Origin: Deltaproteobacteria bacterium
GTDB taxonomy: Bacteria; SAR324; NAC60-12
DNA: 42,218 bases
Assembly (NCBI GenBank): GCA_002683785.1
Contig: NYUB01000015.1
Span: 11,107 to 53,324 of the forward strand
Direction of reading: 5' to 3'
Under the pieces are notes generated by a model. That model did no database searches and was not told the origin of the DNA. It saw only the letters and a list, made by a program, of their open reading frames with translations. Made by a program: the position numbers and the translations under genes. This document shows positions 16,323 through 25,077 of the stretch, in pieces. How positions within the stretch are numbered: the stretch's first letter is position 1; each line of letters opens with the position of its first letter.

Positions 16323-16350
16323 CAGGATCAAGTTCTTTAAAAAGATCCTG
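16323..16350. repeat. Inverted repeat between lolC and fdxA
   Basis: CAGGATC and GATCCTG form a 7-base inverted repeat around a 14-base AT-rich centre. No T-run follows, so terminator function is not supported. The rest of the 225-base gap shows nothing clear. Confidence 0.25.
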
Positions 16351-16472
16351 TCATCACAACAAGCATTTCAGGCCTTTTCAATCCGTCCATCCCAAAAAAT
16401 GATTCACAAATTTTACACCAAACTTACAGTTTCGGGAATATATTCTTTGAGGCTTTGAAGGATCGCATCACC

Positions 16473-17765
16473 TCATTCATAACGTAACGGATCGACCGGA
16501 TTCATCCTTGCTGCCTTGCTGGAAGGATAAAGGGTGACCAGCACACAGATGAGGAAAGAACAAAGCGTGGTCAACCCCACATCATACCAGTCGATCAATA
16601 CCGGGATCCGGTTGCCTCCAGGATAAACACCTGGGGGAATATCTATGATGTTAAAAGTTCCCAGAATCCAGCATAGTCCAAGCCCCAGGAAAACGCCGAA
16701 CAGGGTCCCAGCAAGCCCAATCACCACACCTTGATAGACGAAGATTCTTCGAACACTTCCATCGGTGGCTCCCAACGATTTTAGAATCGCGATTTCCCTC
16801 GATTTTTCTGCAACAAGCATGATCAACGAACTGATGATGTTAAATGCAGCAACAACGATGATCAGGGTCAGGATCAAGAACAGTCCGATTTTTTCAAGTT
16901 TCATCACCTGAAACAGGCTTTTGTTTTCATCCGCCCAGTTGCTGCTCATGAAACGTGAATCCAGTTGCTGAAGTTCAGCAGCCATTTGGGATGCTGCTTC
17001 GGGATCACGGATACTCACCCCGAGTCCAGACACTCTTTTACCCATACGGTAAATTTTTTGAACGAGGCGGTAGTCGGCAAAAGCCAGTACTTCATCGTAA
17101 CCGGAAATGCCTGATTCAAAGATACCAATCACTTCCAGTTTTTTGACCCGAGGAACATCGCCAATTGGGGTCATCCTCTGTTCAGAAGATATCAGTTTTA
17201 CGTCATCCCCAATTCCTACATCAAGTTGTTGAGCAAGGCTCGCCCCAATGATAATGCCATCTGGGATTTTTTCCGCTTTGGCCTTCAGATGTGAAAGACG
17301 TTCGAGGATTGAAGCAGATAAACGGCGTTGTTCGTTTTCATCCAGGGGACCCAGCGCATAAATAGATTCACGCAGATAAGAACTGATACGTGTTACCGAG
17401 GGTTCTTTCAGCGGATCGATGCCTCGTAACAATGCCCCTTTAGGCTTTTTCTTACCCGTCAATAAAGCCTGCTTGTATACATAAGGAGCTGCTGCCACCA
17501 CTTCAGGATGTTCCAGAACTTTATTCTTGAGAACATTGTAGGCCTCGATTCCCTCATCCCAGGAAAAAAGTGTGATGTGGGGCAGTGATCCTGTTACAGC
17601 ATCACGCAGGTTACTGCGGAAACCGTTCATAACCGAGGTAGAGACAATCAGGGCGATCACGCCGAGGGCTACACCTCCGATCGAGATCCAGGTGATCATC
17701 GAAACCGAACGATCACTACGGGGGGAAAGCAGGTAACGTTTTCCTACGAAAAGTTCGAAGCTCAT
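16473..17765 (-). CDS. LolC/LolE-family lipoprotein-releasing permease
   Basis: A 430-residue inner-membrane permease of the lipoprotein-releasing ABC transporter, which hands mature lipoproteins to LolA. The N-terminus FELFVGKRYLLSPRSDRSVS is typical. A first membrane helix (about 22-45) is followed by a large periplasmic domain (about 48-265). Three C-terminal helices (about 275-420) follow, with SREIAILKSLGATDGSVRRIF marking the FtsX-like coupling region that contacts the ATPase. A single permease suggests a LolCD homodimer-style arrangement. No lolD ATPase is in the window, so the partner must be elsewhere. It starts 22 bases after alaS and has no visible Shine-Dalgarno, which suggests translational coupling. 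Substrates are present nearby: three genes here encode lipoproteins. Confidence 0.9.
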   Translation of the reverse strand: MSFELFVGKRYLLSPRSDRSVSMITWISIGGVALGVIALIVSTSVMNGFRSNLRDAVTGSLPHITLFSWDEGIEAYNVLKNKVLEHPEVVAAAPYVYKQALLTGKKKPKGALLRGIDPLKEPSVTRISSYLRESIYALGPLDENEQRRLSASILERLSHLKAKAEKIPDGIIIGASLAQQLDVGIGDDVKLISSEQRMTPIGDVPRVKKLEVIGIFESGISGYDEVLAFADYRLVQKIYRMGKRVSGLGVSIRDPEAASQMAAELQQLDSRFMSSNWADENKSLFQVMKLEKIGLFLILTLIIVVAAFNIISSLIMLVAEKSREIAILKSLGATDGSVRRIFVYQGVVIGLAGTLFGVFLGLGLCWILGTFNIIDIPPGVYPGGNRIPVLIDWYDVGLTTLCSFLICVLVTLYPSSKAARMNPVDPLRYE

Positions 17766-17787
17766 GATTTAAAAAATATTTTCTTGA

Positions 17788-20415
17788 TCAAAGTCCGAGC
17801 TTCTGCTTCAACAGATCCGGGGCCATGTTTAAGGCCTCAGGCAGCAACTGTGGTGCCCTGATACCAGCCTGAGCCATGTGGGGTTTCCCGCCACCTTTGC
17901 CATCCGCCAGGGAAGCCACGGCGTTTACGAGTTCACCTGCTTTCAATCCTCGTTCGAGCATCTCGTCAGAAACAATGCAAATCAGGGAACTTTTACCGTC
18001 GATTTCCGTCGCCAGCCAGGCCACTCCGTTGCTGAACTGTTTTCTCAGGGAATCAGCCAAACTTCGGAATTCATCCATGGACTGAACATCCACCTTTTTC
18101 GCAAGGACTCGGACATCACCCAGGGTTTGCGCATCCTCCAAAAGAGTACCCGCATTTGCGCCGGCATTTTGTTTGCGCATTTCCTGAAGTTCCTTTTCCA
18201 GGGTCCGTTTTTCATCGAGCAATTTTTCAACCGTCTCGGAAATTTTTTCCACAGGCACATTAAGCTGTTGCCGAAGATTCTGAGCGACACGATTTTCCTG
18301 CTGGCTGATGGACTCCGCTTGAATTCCAGTTACTCCGACAAAACGCCGTATTCCCGAAGCAATTCCTTCTTCGGAAACCAAACGGAAATGCCCGATCTGT
18401 CCCGTTGTCGGAACATGGCAACCTCCGCAGAGTTCCTCAGAAAAATCTCCCATCTTAATGACCCTTACCACATCCCCATATTTCTCCCCGAACATGGCGA
18501 CAATTCCGGAATCAATCGCTTTTTGATACTCGGTCTGATAGATCTCGGTCTCAATGTTTTCACGGATTTTGTCATTCACCCGTGATTCGATCTGCTCCAT
18601 CTCCTCCTGGGTCGGTTTTTCAGGATGGGTAAAATCGAAACGCAGGTATTCTGGATGGACGATTGAACCTGCCTGAGTCACGTGTGTCCCCAGGATTTCG
18701 CGCATCGCAGCAAGCATCAGGTGGGTCGCGGAGTGATTGTTGGTTACCTGCAGGCGTTTGGAAGGATCAATCATGGCCTCCAGATATCCAGATTCGGGTG
18801 CGTCAGGCCCTTTACAGTAGTGGACAATTGAACCTCCCTGTTTCTGGACATCAGTCACCCGCCAGCTTCTTCCGTTCTGTCGCAACATTCCCAGATCTCC
18901 CACCTGGCCTCCAGATTCTGCATAAAAAGGTGTTTGATCCAAAATGATCTGCCATTCACCCTCGCCTGGACTGCTGTAACGCAGGACTTCCGCTTCGGCC
19001 TGGAATTTTGAATAGCCGACAAATTCGGATTCCCCCTCTTTGAATTCGGTCCAGTCATCGAGAGTTAATCTGAATTTACCTGCTTCACGGGCACGGGTCC
19101 TTTGTTCCTCCATTAAATTCTCAAAACCCATTTCATCCACATTCAATCTACGTTCGTCACACATCAATCGTGTCAAATCCACCGGAAACCCGTAGGTATC
19201 ATAGAGTTTGAAAGCGTCTTCTCCGGAAAGACCTCCGTTTTCTGAAGTTCTGGAAGAAGATGCCATTTGCTCAAAAATCTCCAGCCCACGATCCAGGGTC
19301 TGGCCGAAACTGGATTCTTCCGATTCAATCACTTTTTCAATATGTTTTTGCTGAGCTGACAATTCCGGAAAAGCATCTCCCATAACTTCTGATAGCGTCC
19401 CCACCAATTGGTGCATGAAAGGTTTTTCCATTCCCAGAACCCGTCCAAAACGAGTGGCTCTTCGAAGCATTCGCCGAAGAACATAACCCCGACCCTCATT
19501 GGAGGGAATGGCTCCATCTGCAATCGCGAAACTAAGGGAACGGAGATGGTCTGCAATCACCCTGTAGGCCACACCGATTTCTCCGGACTTGTCAGTCGTG
19601 CCTGTGACTTCCGAAATCCTTCCTAAAATCGGAACGAAGAGGTCGGTACTGTAATTCGAATCAACTTGTTGCAGAACCCGGCAGATGCGCTCCAACCCCA
19701 TTCCGGTATCTACATGCTGAGCAGGAAGCGGTTCTAAGTGCTTGTCAGGGAAGCGTTGGTACTGCATGAAAACCAGGTTCCAGAGTTCAACAAAACGCCA
19801 GCAACCTTCGACGTTGACCGCACATTCATGTTCCTGCGAAAGCGGACAGGTTCCTTCTCCAAGGTCGATGTGCAGTTCGGAACAAGGACCGCAGGGACCG
19901 ACTTCCCCCATTTCCCAAAAATTATCACTTTTGTCATAACGCAGAACCTGGTTTTTCTGGATATCAGTTTCTGACCTCCAGATTTTTTCTGCTTCCTCAT
20001 CCGGACCCACTCCGTCTCCGCCTTCAAAAACGGTCGCCCATAATTTATCCTTAGGGAGAGTCCAAACTTCAGTGCTCAATTCCCAGGCCCAGAGGATTGC
20101 CTGCTGTTTGAAATAATCCCCAAAAGACCAGTTGCCGAGCATCTCAAAAAAAGTGTGGTGGTAGTTGTCATGCCCTACATCCTCAAGATCGTTGTGTTTG
20201 CCGCTGGCACGGATACATTTTTGGGAATTGACGGCACGGTTATAGTCGCGGCTTCCAGTTCCAAGAAAAATATCCTTGAACTGAGCCATTCCTGAATTCG
20301 TGAAGAGCAGCGTAGGGTCGTCATGAGGAACCACTGGGGCACTGCGCACAAAGCTATGACCACGTTCGGTGAAGAAGGATATGAAATCTTCTCGAATCTG
20401 CTGGGATGTTTTCAC
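17788..20415 (-). CDS. alaS: Alanyl-tRNA synthetase
   Basis: An 875-residue class II synthetase, near the E. coli length. The catalytic domain starts IREDFISFFTERGHSFV and includes DDPTLLFTNSGMAQFKD, RASGKHNDLEDVG and FFEMLGNWSFGDYF. The editing domain has the zinc-type HSATHLMLA (about 558) and CGGCHV (about 662). A coiled segment and the C-Ala domain ending with GGGKPHMAQAG complete it. The start is a GTG at 20415; no ATG aligns with the conserved N-terminus. The upstream gene is rpsD, with an intervening hairpin at 20451-20482. The downstream gene is the Lol permease, 22 bases on. Confidence 0.97.
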   Translation of the reverse strand: MKTSQQIREDFISFFTERGHSFVRSAPVVPHDDPTLLFTNSGMAQFKDIFLGTGSRDYNRAVNSQKCIRASGKHNDLEDVGHDNYHHTFFEMLGNWSFGDYFKQQAILWAWELSTEVWTLPKDKLWATVFEGGDGVGPDEEAEKIWRSETDIQKNQVLRYDKSDNFWEMGEVGPCGPCSELHIDLGEGTCPLSQEHECAVNVEGCWRFVELWNLVFMQYQRFPDKHLEPLPAQHVDTGMGLERICRVLQQVDSNYSTDLFVPILGRISEVTGTTDKSGEIGVAYRVIADHLRSLSFAIADGAIPSNEGRGYVLRRMLRRATRFGRVLGMEKPFMHQLVGTLSEVMGDAFPELSAQQKHIEKVIESEESSFGQTLDRGLEIFEQMASSSRTSENGGLSGEDAFKLYDTYGFPVDLTRLMCDERRLNVDEMGFENLMEEQRTRAREAGKFRLTLDDWTEFKEGESEFVGYSKFQAEAEVLRYSSPGEGEWQIILDQTPFYAESGGQVGDLGMLRQNGRSWRVTDVQKQGGSIVHYCKGPDAPESGYLEAMIDPSKRLQVTNNHSATHLMLAAMREILGTHVTQAGSIVHPEYLRFDFTHPEKPTQEEMEQIESRVNDKIRENIETEIYQTEYQKAIDSGIVAMFGEKYGDVVRVIKMGDFSEELCGGCHVPTTGQIGHFRLVSEEGIASGIRRFVGVTGIQAESISQQENRVAQNLRQQLNVPVEKISETVEKLLDEKRTLEKELQEMRKQNAGANAGTLLEDAQTLGDVRVLAKKVDVQSMDEFRSLADSLRKQFSNGVAWLATEIDGKSSLICIVSDEMLERGLKAGELVNAVASLADGKGGGKPHMAQAGIRAPQLLPEALNMAPDLLKQKLGL

Positions 20416-20450
20416 TGGGACCCTGTTGGAGAATTCTTAAAAGGGATGAG

Positions 20451-20482
20451 AAGCGAAGTCCATAAAACTCTGAACTTCGCTT
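20451..20482 (-). terminator. Hairpin between rpsD and alaS
   Basis: AAGCGAAGT and ACTTCGCTT form a perfect 9-base stem with a 14-base loop, 63 bases after the rpsD stop. A short CCCTTTT follows 6 bases later on the minus strand. It may partly terminate rpsD transcripts or act in the alaS leader. Confidence 0.4.
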
Positions 20483-20545
20483 TCAAGGATGAACTGCACG
20501 ATTTCCAGAGTCTATCGCGCAGGAACGTATGGATAACGAAAAGGC

Positions 20546-21157
20546 TTAACGCGCCATGAATTCAACCACCAGGTGGTCTTCCACCAGGATTGGGATCTCT
20601 TCACGTTCAGGCAACTGGACCAATGAAGCCGACATCTTAGCCGGGTCTCGGGCGATGTAGTTCAGTTGCTGTTCAAAGAAGTTATACCAATCCTTATAGC
20701 GTTCAATCTTTTTGCTTTTTTCACGCAGTTGCACCACATCTCCAGGATTCACCTGATATCCTGGTTTGTTGACCGATTGACCATTGACCGTCATATGACG
20801 GTGCACAACCATCTGCCTGGCGGCCCTTAACGTACCTGCAAACCCCATGCGGTAGACCATATTATCCAGTCGAGTCTCCAACTGCTGAACTAAAGCGATG
20901 TTGGTCTGCATACGAGACATTGAGGCTTTTTTGTAGTAGCGCCGAAGTTGTTTGGCGCTGACTCCATAGAAGTACTTCAGCTTCTGAGTTTCATGAAGCT
21001 GTTCTCCAAAAGGTGTGATTTTCTGCCTGCGGCTGGCGCCATGCTGGCCCGGGCGATTGGGCCGTTTGCTCAGCGTTAGGGCCGCACGCGGACTGCCGAT
21101 CAGATTGACTCCTAGAGCCCGGCAGGTTTTGTGCTTGATCGTTGATTTTCCTGGCAT
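20546..21157 (-). CDS. rpsD: Ribosomal protein uS4
   Basis: A 203-residue small-subunit primary rRNA-binding protein. It shows RPGQHGASR, the helical RNA-binding stretch with LKYFYGVSAKQLRRYYKKA, and the S4 RNA-binding domain (about 93-155) with LETRLDNMVYRMGFAGT and ARQMVVHRHMTVNG. The N-terminal zinc-ligand cysteines of the four-Cys S4 form are absent (a single Cys12), so this is the zinc-free type. The gene stands alone, away from rpsM, rpsK and rpoA, and has its own promoter and a structured leader upstream. S4 autoregulates its operon in other bacteria, so an autogenous control site there is plausible. Confidence 0.96.
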   Translation of the reverse strand: MPGKSTIKHKTCRALGVNLIGSPRAALTLSKRPNRPGQHGASRRQKITPFGEQLHETQKLKYFYGVSAKQLRRYYKKASMSRMQTNIALVQQLETRLDNMVYRMGFAGTLRAARQMVVHRHMTVNGQSVNKPGYQVNPGDVVQLREKSKKIERYKDWYNFFEQQLNYIARDPAKMSASLVQLPEREEIPILVEDHLVVEFMAR

Positions 21158-21172
21158 AACAATTTCCGTTCA

Positions 21173-21260
21173 GATGACATCTCAGGGTTGTAGAAAAAAA
21201 TACAGAATCTTCTGTTCTGCTTCGGCCTCCTTCCGTTATAATGACGCTCAGGATGTCATC
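21173..21260 (-). promoter_or_regulatory. Structured rpsD leader, possible attenuator
   Basis: In the minus-strand leader, GATGACATC (21252-21260) and GATGTCATC (21173-21181) form a perfect 9-base long-range stem. Enclosed within it, a short ACAGA/TCTGT stem (about 21197-21210) is followed by seven T residues, resembling a terminator. An alternative ATGAC/GTCAT pairing exists at the 5' end of the leader. This suggests attenuation or S4 autoregulation. Confidence 0.4.
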
Positions 21261-21313
21261 CCATTCAATGGACCCGACTGATCACGTCTGACTACGGAAA
21301 AAGTAAACCATAA

Positions 21314-21342
21314 ATAATAGTCATTATTTCAATTCGGGTCAA
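21314..21342 (-). promoter_or_regulatory. Sigma70 promoter for rpsD
   Basis: TTGACC (21337-21342), a 17-base spacer and TATTAT (21314-21319) on the minus strand. It predicts a leader of about 150 bases before the rpsD ATG. Confidence 0.65.
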
Positions 21343-21385
21343 GTACCTTGAAGAACAGTTTTAATTCGATGGACACAACAAAAGG

Positions 21386-22582
21386 ATGAAAGCACTTTAT
21401 AGCGGAGCTAGAATATTCGATGGAATGGGCGCGACCCTGGAAAATCATGCTGTTCTTATTGAGAATGAACGGATTCAAAGGATCGGCCCAGAAAAGGAAT
21501 TTTCTGATTTTGACGGAAACAAGATCGACATCAGAGGAAGAACTCTGCTTCCCGGATTGATCGACTGTCATGTTCATCTGGTCTATTGTGCCGAGGCTGA
21601 CCCAGGCACCAAGGTCACAAAACTCCATCCTGGTCAGATCGTCATGCGTGCCTTGACAAATGCACAAAAAAGCCTCTCTGGAGGCACCACCTCCCTTAGG
21701 GACCTAGGCGGCCGTGATTTCCTGGAATTCGCTGTTCGGGACGCATGCAATTCTGGAGAACAACTTGGCCCAACCATCCGTGCCGCGGGCAAGATCATCT
21801 GCATGACTGGAGGTCATGGCAACCAACATGGCCGGATCGCTGACGGTCTGAATGAAGTGCTCAAGGCGGTTCGGGAACAGATCCATGCCGGCTCGGACGT
21901 GATCAAGCTGATGGCTACCGGAGGTGTCATGACTTCCGGGGTCGATCCAGAGGACGCGCATTATACAGAAAATGAACTACGGGTCGGAGTCGAGGAAGGA
22001 CACCGTTTCCACCGGACCTGTGCCAGTCATGCCCAAGGTTCAGCAGGAATTCTCAACGCAGTTCGTGCCGGAATGGATTCCATTGAACATGGAATATTCA
22101 TGACGGAAGAATGTGTCGAGTTGATGCTTTCTCAAGGCACCTATCTCGTTCCTACCCTTTCCGCCCTTCTCAACATCATTAACAATGCGGATCAGGGAAT
22201 TCCGGATTACATTGTTGAGAAAAGTCTCCGCATCAAGGAACGCCATCGTGAATCGGTGTTGATGTTCCATCGTGCAGGAGGAAAAATCGCCATGGGGACC
22301 GATGCCGGTACCCCCTTCAACCTTCATGGTGACAATCAAAAGGAACTGAAGTACATGGTGGAACTTGGAATCCCAGAGAAAGATGCTCTGATCAGTGCCA
22401 ATTCGAATGCCGCCGATCTGCTTGGGATGCCCGATCGAGGACGCATAATGGAAGGGGCATATGCCGACATACTGATCGTTGATGGAAATCCCTTGGAAGA
22501 TATTTCCATGGTTTCTGATCCTGTCAATCATCACATGGTCCTCAAAAATGGAACTCCTGTTTCAAAAAATTTAAATCCTTAA
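21386..22582 (+). CDS. Imidazolonepropionase-like amidohydrolase (prolidase-type)
   Basis: A 398-residue metal-dependent amidohydrolase with the composite beta-sandwich and TIM-barrel fold. Metal and catalytic residues are visible: LPGLIDCHVHL (HxH), VIKLMATGGV (the Lys that is usually carboxylated), ASHAQG, SIEHG and GTDAGTP (final Asp). The closing GRIMEGAYADILIVDGNPLEDI is typical of the family. Relatives include cytoplasmic Xaa-Pro and Xaa-Arg dipeptidases and related hydrolases, so a cyclic amide or dipeptide substrate is likely but not specified. There is no signal peptide. It is followed after 5 bases by an M20D amidohydrolase, suggesting a shared role in amide or peptide breakdown. 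Confidence 0.9.
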   Translation: MKALYSGARIFDGMGATLENHAVLIENERIQRIGPEKEFSDFDGNKIDIRGRTLLPGLIDCHVHLVYCAEADPGTKVTKLHPGQIVMRALTNAQKSLSGGTTSLRDLGGRDFLEFAVRDACNSGEQLGPTIRAAGKIICMTGGHGNQHGRIADGLNEVLKAVREQIHAGSDVIKLMATGGVMTSGVDPEDAHYTENELRVGVEEGHRFHRTCASHAQGSAGILNAVRAGMDSIEHGIFMTEECVELMLSQGTYLVPTLSALLNIINNADQGIPDYIVEKSLRIKERHRESVLMFHRAGGKIAMGTDAGTPFNLHGDNQKELKYMVELGIPEKDALISANSNAADLLGMPDRGRIMEGAYADILIVDGNPLEDISMVSDPVNHHMVLKNGTPVSKNLNP

Positions 22583-22587
22583 GAACC

Positions 22588-23754
22588 ATGAAGATTCACG
22601 AAGGGGTCCAAAAACGTCATCAGGAAATGACCAACTGGCGCAGGCTTCTTCACAGCCAGCCCGAGTTGGCTTTTCATGAAAAATGGACCTCGGATTTCGT
22701 CGCAGACAAGTTGGAGAGCTTCGGCCTTTCCATCCACCGTGGTTTTGCTGGTACCGGAGTGGTTGCCACGCTGAAAAATGGTGAGGGTCCCTCAATCGGT
22801 CTGCGTGCAGATATGGACGCACTCCCCCTGATGGAGAAAAACCGCTTCGAGCATCGCTCCCAGAATGAAGGGAAAATGCACGCTTGCGGGCATGATGGAC
22901 ATACGACAATGCTGCTCGGCGCTGCGGCAGAATTAGCAGAATCTCCAAATTTCAGGGGCACTGTACATTTCATCTTCCAGCCTGCCGAAGAAGGAGGAGG
23001 GGGAGGAAATGTGATGGTACGTGAGGGACTCTTTGAGAAGTTCCCTGTAGATGCAGTTTATGGAATGCACAACTGGCCAGGAATGGAACCCGGGGAAATC
23101 GGAGTACTTACCGGACCAGTCCTTGCGGCTAATGACGCTTTCGACTTAGAAATTCTAGGCAAAGGGGGGCATGCGGCCATGCCTGACTTGAGCATCGACC
23201 CGATCCTGACTGCTTCTCAAGCGGTTGTCGCTTTACAGTCTTTGGTAAGCCGCAGTATCAATCCCCTAGAAGCAGCCGTAGTCACAGTAACCCAGATCCA
23301 TGCGGGAGATGCCTACAACGTCATTCCGGACAGTGTCAAACTCTGTGGTTCAATCCGAACCTTCAAATCCGAAATCCGTGAAAATGTCCATGCCGGCATG
23401 AAACGTATTGCAGAAGGAGTCGCAGCCGGATTTGGAGCCAAGGCAGAGTTAAAGATCAAACAAGGCTATCCCGCTACCATCAACAGCGTAGAAGAATCCC
23501 GCCGTGCTGCATCAGCCGCGACTAAAGTGATCGGCAAAGAAAAGGTAATCCTCGATGCTTTGCCCAGCACAGGTTCTGAAGACTTCTCCTACATGCTCCA
23601 GGCCCGTCCAGGCTGTTACATCTGGTTAGGCAACGGAAACCGCGGCGGCGGATGTTTGCTGCACAATCCTCATTATGACTTCAACGATGAGATCCTTCCC
23701 ATCGGGACCAGTTACTGGATCTCCTTGGTCGAACAGGAACTACCCCTCACATGA
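22588..23754 (+). CDS. M20D-family amidohydrolase (hippurate/N-acyl amino acid hydrolase type)
   Basis: A 388-residue binuclear metal hydrolase of the AbgA/HipO/IAA-amino acid hydrolase group, which cleaves N-acyl amino acids. Diagnostic residues are LRADMDALPL, ACGHDGHTTMLLGAA (Cys and His ligands), QPAEEGGGGG (catalytic and metal Glu), GMHNWPG (metal His) and LLHNPHYDFND near the end. The inserted dimerisation domain (about 180-295) includes GKGGHAAMP and HAGDAYNVIPD. The family length is normal. It is tightly linked to the preceding amidohydrolase (5-base gap) and followed by the DUF3127 gene (23-base gap). Confidence 0.92.
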   Translation: MKIHEGVQKRHQEMTNWRRLLHSQPELAFHEKWTSDFVADKLESFGLSIHRGFAGTGVVATLKNGEGPSIGLRADMDALPLMEKNRFEHRSQNEGKMHACGHDGHTTMLLGAAAELAESPNFRGTVHFIFQPAEEGGGGGNVMVREGLFEKFPVDAVYGMHNWPGMEPGEIGVLTGPVLAANDAFDLEILGKGGHAAMPDLSIDPILTASQAVVALQSLVSRSINPLEAAVVTVTQIHAGDAYNVIPDSVKLCGSIRTFKSEIRENVHAGMKRIAEGVAAGFGAKAELKIKQGYPATINSVEESRRAASAATKVIGKEKVILDALPSTGSEDFSYMLQARPGCYIWLGNGNRGGGCLLHNPHYDFNDEILPIGTSYWISLVEQELPLT

Positions 23755-23777
23755 ACCACCTCCTTCTCAATTAAAAT

Positions 23778-24155
23778 ATGGAAATCACTGGAAAACTACT
23801 CGAATGCTTGGACACAGTCCAAGTTTCAGAACGCTTTCGAAAACGGGAATTTGTCCTTGAATACGCAGACAATCCTGAATATCCCGAATACATCAAATTC
23901 GAATTGGCCCAGGAACGCTGCGAACTCCTTGATTCTTTCCAGCCTGGACAAAAGGTACGTGTTGAATTTGACCTTAAAGGAAGACGCTGGACTGATCCTC
24001 AAGGACAGGTCAAGTATTTCAATTCTCTGAGAGCTTGGCGTTTGAATGAAGTTTCTTCAGAGACTTCCACCTCTCCTGACCCATCAGGCGGTTCAGAAGA
24101 TATCCCTCTCCCTGAAAACCTGGGACCACCTAACAGCGATGAAATCCCGTTCTGA
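23778..24155 (+). CDS. DUF3127-like OB-fold protein with SSB-type tail
   Basis: A 125-residue protein. The first 95 residues (MEITGKLLECLDTVQ, KREFVLEYA, FDLKGRRW, FNSLRAWRL) match the layout of DUF3127 proteins, small OB-fold-like proteins known mostly from Bacteroidetes. The last 35 residues are acidic, Pro/Ser rich and low complexity. They end in SDEIPF, very like the C-terminal DDIPF peptide by which SSB recruits DNA-repair proteins. This suggests, without proving it, a single-stranded nucleic acid binding or SSB-mimicking role. The stop codon directly abuts the ATG of the Nudix gene. Confidence 0.75.
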   Translation: MEITGKLLECLDTVQVSERFRKREFVLEYADNPEYPEYIKFELAQERCELLDSFQPGQKVRVEFDLKGRRWTDPQGQVKYFNSLRAWRLNEVSSETSTSPDPSGGSEDIPLPENLGPPNSDEIPF

Positions 24156-24695
24156 ATGCATCGGCATGCTTTGCTCAAACTGCTGAGTGAATATTCGAAA
24201 CAATTCCCTCAGGAGCAGGATATCTGCTCTCGTTTCATCCACTTCGTTAATTGCGAACCTGATTGCCTCAAACGCACCCTCAAAGTAGGTCATGTAACAG
24301 CATCTTCATGGGTATTGAGCCCAGACTGTAATGAGGTTCTGCTGACCCATCATCGGAAGCTTGGGTTTTGGGTCCAGCTTGGAGGGCATGTGGACGGTCA
24401 ATCGGAAATCCTCCAGGCTGCCCTCCGGGAGGCCAGGGAGGAATCAGGTATTCCAAACATCAACCCTCTTTCAGAATCACTATTTGACTTGGATATCCAC
24501 AGTATTCCGGAAAATTCAAAGGAAGCTTCACATCTGCATTATGATACCCGCTTTCTGCTTCAGGCTGACACCAAGGAGTTTCAAATCAGTAGTGAATCCC
24601 TAGATCTCGCCTGGGTTCCTTTAGATCATCTTGAAGATTACACTCAGGAGAACTCCATAAGGCGAATGCGGGATAAACAAAAGTCTCTTGGTTGA
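24156..24695 (+). CDS. Nudix hydrolase
   Basis: A 179-residue Nudix-fold pyrophosphohydrolase. The Nudix box GGHVDGQSEILQAALREAR continues into EESGI and has the catalytic Glu cluster. The GGHVDG opening is that of a distinct subfamily in which one residue is inserted before the first box Glu. Aromatic FWVQLGGH precedes it. Substrates of that subfamily are not settled; nucleotide diphosphates are possible. Its ATG follows the stop of the DUF3127 gene with no gap, so the two are translationally coupled. Coupling an SSB-like protein to a nucleotide hydrolase hints at nucleic acid or nucleotide maintenance. Confidence 0.88.
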   Translation: MHRHALLKLLSEYSKQFPQEQDICSRFIHFVNCEPDCLKRTLKVGHVTASSWVLSPDCNEVLLTHHRKLGFWVQLGGHVDGQSEILQAALREAREESGIPNINPLSESLFDLDIHSIPENSKEASHLHYDTRFLLQADTKEFQISSESLDLAWVPLDHLEDYTQENSIRRMRDKQKSLG

Positions 24696-24814
24696 ATTTT
24701 TTCCATTTATAAGATTTGTATATAAATAAAAATATAAATCAATTTACTGGAACTCAGATGGAGGTACCGTTAAGATAGAATTTAATTTATTCACCTTTTG
24801 TATAGGAGAAAATT

Positions 24815-24976
24815 ATGGGAATGAGCAAAGGACGATCTCAGCAAACAAGGACTCAACGCTATAACCGAAAGCACCCGAAGGCAAAATTCTGTAACAAAAG
24901 GAACATCATGAAGTTCCTGAAAAGGATCACTGAAAACTCTTCTGCTTTACGAAAGTTGGAAGAGTCTCCCGCCTAA
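24815..24976 (+). CDS. 53-residue highly basic protein
   Basis: A short gene of 53 codons with AGGAG 6 bases before ATG in an AT-rich leader. The product begins MGMSKGRSQQTRTQRYNRK and has about 15 Lys/Arg, one Cys, and an amphipathic C-terminal helix with MKFLKRITENSSALRKLEE. There is no signal peptide or membrane segment. The composition suggests a nucleic-acid or ribosome-associated protein, but I recognise no family. It lies alone between the Nudix gene (119-base gap) and the periplasmic rhodanese. The strong ribosome binding site and the biased composition make a real gene likely. Confidence 0.6.
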   Translation: MGMSKGRSQQTRTQRYNRKHPKAKFCNKRNIMKFLKRITENSSALRKLEESPA

Positions 24977-25077
24977 GACTAAAACATCAGCATTTGGCGT
25001 AAAAACATTCTTGCCTGAGGAGATTCGGAATCTTGAAAGGAGGTTCTTCACTCCAAAACTCAGTTCCCTATAAGAGA

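Noticed and set aside
24696-25077. Possible RNA gene flanking the 53-residue gene
   Set aside because: AT-rich sequence with no stable stem, tRNA arm or conserved RNA motif; only the short coding frame is supported.
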